Shown one piece after another: positions 61,789-64,000 of a DNA stretch of 64,000 bases (the stretch's first letter is position 1; each line of letters begins with the position of its first letter). Origin of the DNA: Paenibacillus yonginensis. Lineage in GTDB: Bacteria > Bacillota > Bacilli > Paenibacillales > Paenibacillaceae. Under the pieces are notes generated by a model, which was not told where the DNA came from, did no database searches, and saw only the letters and a program-made list of their open reading frames with translations. Location: positions 1,369,501-1,433,500 of the forward strand of contig NZ_CP014167.1 of assembly GCF_001685395.1 (NCBI RefSeq), written 5' to 3'. A program made the position numbers and the translations under genes.

Positions 61789-62211
61789 TTGGCGGTTGTA
61801 AAGGCAAATTCGGAAGACGTTAAGCTGCTGGCCCGCCTGATGCGAGCGGAAGCGGAAGGAGATCTTGATCTGGGCATGTTGATGGTCGGAAATGTCGGAG
61901 TTAACCGCATTTTAGCCAACTGCCTGGATTTCAAGGGCATCCGGACCATGGACCAGATGGTATTCCAATCGCCCGGCGGGTACGAATCAACGCAGAAAGG
62001 TTATTTCTACCAGAGAGCCCGCGAAAGGGATATCCGTTTGGCGCAGCGCGCCATCAACGGAGAAAGAACGTGGCCGGCTACCAATGCTTTATGGTTTTTC
62101 CGTCCGGCGGGGGATTGTCCGCCAACCTGGTATAACCAGCAAAATGTAGGCAGATACAAAGCCCATTGCTTTTTTGCTCCGGAGGCAGGGGAGTGTCCGG
62201 CAGTATATTGA
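61789..62211 (+). CDS. cwlJ: Spore cortex-lytic enzyme CwlJ
   Basis: A 140-residue cell-wall hydrolase_2 (SleB/CwlJ) domain without signal peptide or peptidoglycan-binding domain, as in CwlJ. Catalytic Glu21 is in RAEAEGD; other markers are GNVGVNRI, FQSPGGYES and LWFFRPAGDCPP. TTG start with AAGGAGG upstream. It degrades cortex during Ca-dipicolinate-triggered germination and depends on GerQ, encoded next. Confidence 0.92.
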   Translation: MAVVKANSEDVKLLARLMRAEAEGDLDLGMLMVGNVGVNRILANCLDFKGIRTMDQMVFQSPGGYESTQKGYFYQRARERDIRLAQRAINGERTWPATNALWFFRPAGDCPPTWYNQQNVGRYKAHCFFAPEAGECPAVY

Positions 62212-62287
62212 GCTAGTTCAGGCGATGCGCCAACATGTATGTTTATTCATTCATTATTAACCATCTGATTTAAGGAGGAAAAGTTCA

Positions 62288-62755
62288 ATGTTTAACCCGA
62301 ATTACCGCGCTTCTTATCCTTATGGAGGCACTCAGACAGCTATGCCTACTCATATGGGAGGTACACAGGCTCAAACGGCTATGCCAACGCAAACGGGGGG
62401 CGGCAGCATACCGCCGTCGCTGAGCGGCAACCAGATGACACAAGGAGGAGCGGTGGTTGTCTCGCCAACGCCTACTTATGAGCAGTCTTATATTGAAAAC
62501 ATTTTCCGCATGAATCTCGGCAAAGTCGGTACCTTTTATATGACGTATGAGAACAACAGCCAGTGGAATGCGAAAATTTTCCGGGGTGTGCTGGAAGCGG
62601 CGGGACGTGACCATATCATTATCAGCGACCCTAAAACCGGCCAGCGTATCGTGATGCTTATGGTGAATTTTGATTATGCCACCTTTGATCAGCCGCTTAA
62701 CTATACTTATCCAGGTGTGATCGGCAATCCGCCTACCGCAACAAGACGGGGCTAA
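62288..62755 (+). CDS. gerQ: Spore coat protein GerQ
   Basis: A 155-residue protein. The N-terminal 60 residues are Gly/Thr/Gln-rich low complexity; the conserved domain starts about SYIENIFRMNLGKVGTFYMTYE and includes IFRGVLEAAGRDHIIISDP (markers quoted in part). GerQ anchors CwlJ in the coat and is cross-linked by transglutaminase. TAAGGAGG precedes the ATG, 76 bp after cwlJ. Confidence 0.92.
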   Translation: MFNPNYRASYPYGGTQTAMPTHMGGTQAQTAMPTQTGGGSIPPSLSGNQMTQGGAVVVSPTPTYEQSYIENIFRMNLGKVGTFYMTYENNSQWNAKIFRGVLEAAGRDHIIISDPKTGQRIVMLMVNFDYATFDQPLNYTYPGVIGNPPTATRRG

Positions 62756-62768
62756 AAGGCGTAAAATG

Positions 62769-62801
62769 ACGAACCTTCTCCACATTTGGGGGAGGTTCTT
62801 C
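62769..62801 (+). terminator. Terminator after gerQ
   Basis: Stem GAACCTTCTCC/GGGGGAGGTTC with wobble and a pyrimidine-rich tail (TTCTTCCGTTTTT). Confidence 0.65.
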
Positions 62802-62834
62802 CGTTTTTGCTGAGTTTCTGTACTATTACGGGGT

Positions 62835-62862
62835 TTGACTGTGTAGTGTATAAATATATAAT
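62835..62862 (+). promoter_or_regulatory. Sigma-A-like promoter upstream of the CorC-type gene
   Basis: TTGACT (62835-62840), 16-bp spacer, TATAAT (62857-62862). The leader of about 160 nt contains a hairpin TCCTACTC/GAGTAGGA (62990-63022) just before the start codon, which could modulate translation. Confidence 0.55.
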
Positions 62863-63029
62863 GAAGTTAAAGATTTATGAAAAAGTTGACACATCTTTTC
62901 TGAAAGGGGGTGGAACCATTGGGAAGTTGCTGCTAAAGTCGATTCCGTTGCTTGCTTATGATCCATATTTTAATCCGCGAAGGAGGTGCTCCTACTCACC
63001 GCCTGCAGATGCGGGAGTAGGATTAAGGA

Positions 63030-64000
63030 TTGAGTGACCCTTTACCGAGTCTTTTACATTTGGTATTGATTTTATTATTGGTGATTTTAAACGGTTTTTT
63101 TGTATCGGCGGAATATGCGATCGTCAAGATTCGCGGCGGCCGGATCGATACGCTTGTTGAAGAAGGAAGAAAAAAATGCGGCTGCGGCCAGAAGCATCAT
63201 TAACCATCTGGATGGTTACTTGTCGGCCTGTCAGCTGGGGATTACGCTCGCCTCGCTTGGGCTTGGCTGGGTCGGGCAGCCGGTGGTGGCGTCCTTCCTG
63301 CAGCCTTTGTTTGAAACGTTCGGCTGGAAGCAGGGCTGGACGTACGGAATTTCGTTTGTTATTGCGTTTCTCTTTATTGCCGTCCTGCACATTGTGCTCG
63401 GCGAGCTTGCACCCAAGACAATCGCGGTGCGCAAGGCAGAGGAAGTTACTTTGCTGTCGGCGAAGCCGATGAAAATTTTTTACCGAATCATGTATCCATT
63501 TATTTGGATCGTTAATGGTCTTGCCAATTGGCTTCTGGGCTTGCTTCATATTAAACCCGCCAGCGAGCAGGATTATTTGCATACCGAGGAAGAAATCCGG
63601 ATTATGATGAAGGAAAGCAGCGAAAGCGGTTTGATTGACAGCGCTGAAATGAAGCTGGTGGACAACATTTTTGATTTCGCGGCAACAACGGCGCGGGAGA
63701 TTATGATCCCACGTACGGAAATGATCTGTTTATACGTGAACAATTCGCTGCAGGAAAACATCGATATCGCTGTGGGCGGCATGCGGACGCGTTATCCTCT
63801 GTGTGATACGGACAAAGACCATATTATCGGTTTTATCCATATCAAGGATATGATCCGTTCGGATTGCAGCGATCTCAGGGAGCTGCTTCGTCCCATACTG
63901 GCAGTGCCTGAATCGATTTCCATCAGCGATTTAATGAAACGCATGCAGAAAAGCAAAACGCAAATCGCAATCCTGATAGATGAATATGGCGGAACATCGG
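63030..64000 (+). pseudogene. HlyC/CorC-family membrane protein with CBS domains, frameshifted, partial at window end
   Basis: The TTG at 63030 begins an N-terminal DUF21 domain (LVLILLLVILNGFFVSAEYAIVK, RGGRIDTLVEEGRK). The frame then breaks at A7 (63170-63176): with one A removed it continues NAAAARSIINHLDGYLSACQLG, GELAPKTIAVRK, HTEEEIRIMMKES, the IMIPRTEM linker and the first CBS repeat (GFIHIKDMI), open to the window end. Such proteins are linked to Mg/Co efflux or magnesium homeostasis. The extra A may be a sequencing insertion. Confidence 0.82.

Noticed and set aside
62986..63032. A short leader peptide overlapping the CorC-type start
   Set aside because: A GTG frame of 15 codons exists, but the GTG sits directly against GGAGG, leaving no spacing for initiation.
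1..64000. CRISPR array
   Set aside because: No set of regularly spaced identical repeats was seen; the only repeats are IS ends, operators and terminators.
1..64000. tRNA or rRNA genes
   Set aside because: No cloverleaf with a GGTTCRA-type T-loop or rRNA sequence was recognised by eye; a tRNA scan would settle this.

Overview
The window looks like chromosomal DNA of an endospore-forming Firmicute, most likely Paenibacillus or a close relative. The basis is a gerA-type germinant receptor locus, an adjacent cwlJ-gerQ pair, strong GGAGG ribosome binding sites with frequent TTG and GTG starts, U-rich intrinsic terminators, Bacillus-type operators (FapR-like, CcpA cre-like, Fur, Fnr) and a group IIC intron. 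The genus is inferred, not proven.

Layout. 1-8983: ten-gene plus-strand thiamin operon. It combines pyrimidine salvage (YlmB-like deformylase, TenA, ThiZXY importer) with thiazole synthesis and coupling (ThiF, ThiE, ThiS, ThiG, ThiO), and ends at a strong terminator. 9104-13208: gerA-type operon with a lesion in each of its three main genes. 13195-17425: EamA transporter, ThpR, a methyltransferase and a KtrB-type potassium channel. 17501-20760: minus-strand sugar ABC importer. 20907-23362: minus-strand LspA paralogue, decayed beta-lactamase-like gene, small membrane protein and XRE regulator. 23541-31000: acyl-CoA ligase behind a FapR-like operator, AlkC-like DNA glycosylase, MFS transporter, LtaS-type enzyme and a YcgQ-like protein. 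31224-34897: cysJI sulfite reductase. 34927-44306: spermidine-synthase-like protein, orphan sugar-binding lipoprotein, HAD phosphatase, glycolipid glycosyltransferase, VTT protein, FMN reductase, YjgB-like lipoprotein and bicupin oxalate decarboxylase.

44405-48910 is a mobile-element nest. An IS200-type element is split by two IS3-family elements, each with its own 3-bp target duplication, and a third IS3-family element abuts it. Next come trxB-tpx, a GntR-linked ABC module (51038-52903), a divergent MFS/MarR pair with palindromic operators, and an Mrr-type membrane nuclease followed by a group IIC intron inserted behind a terminator. An iron-uptake locus (feoA, feoB, small Cys-rich partner) follows, with Fnr-like and Fur-like sites at its promoter. 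The window ends with a hypothetical protein, a P-loop kinase, cwlJ-gerQ and the start of an HlyC/CorC-type protein.

A cross-cutting feature is a set of reading-frame lesions. gerAB, feoB and the CorC-type gene each need removal of one base from a homopolymer (T9, T9, A7), and an IS3 transposase has one extra A at its frameshift site. gerAA and gerAC each carry a single in-frame amber codon. The homopolymer cases could be sequencing errors; the amber codons are harder to explain that way.
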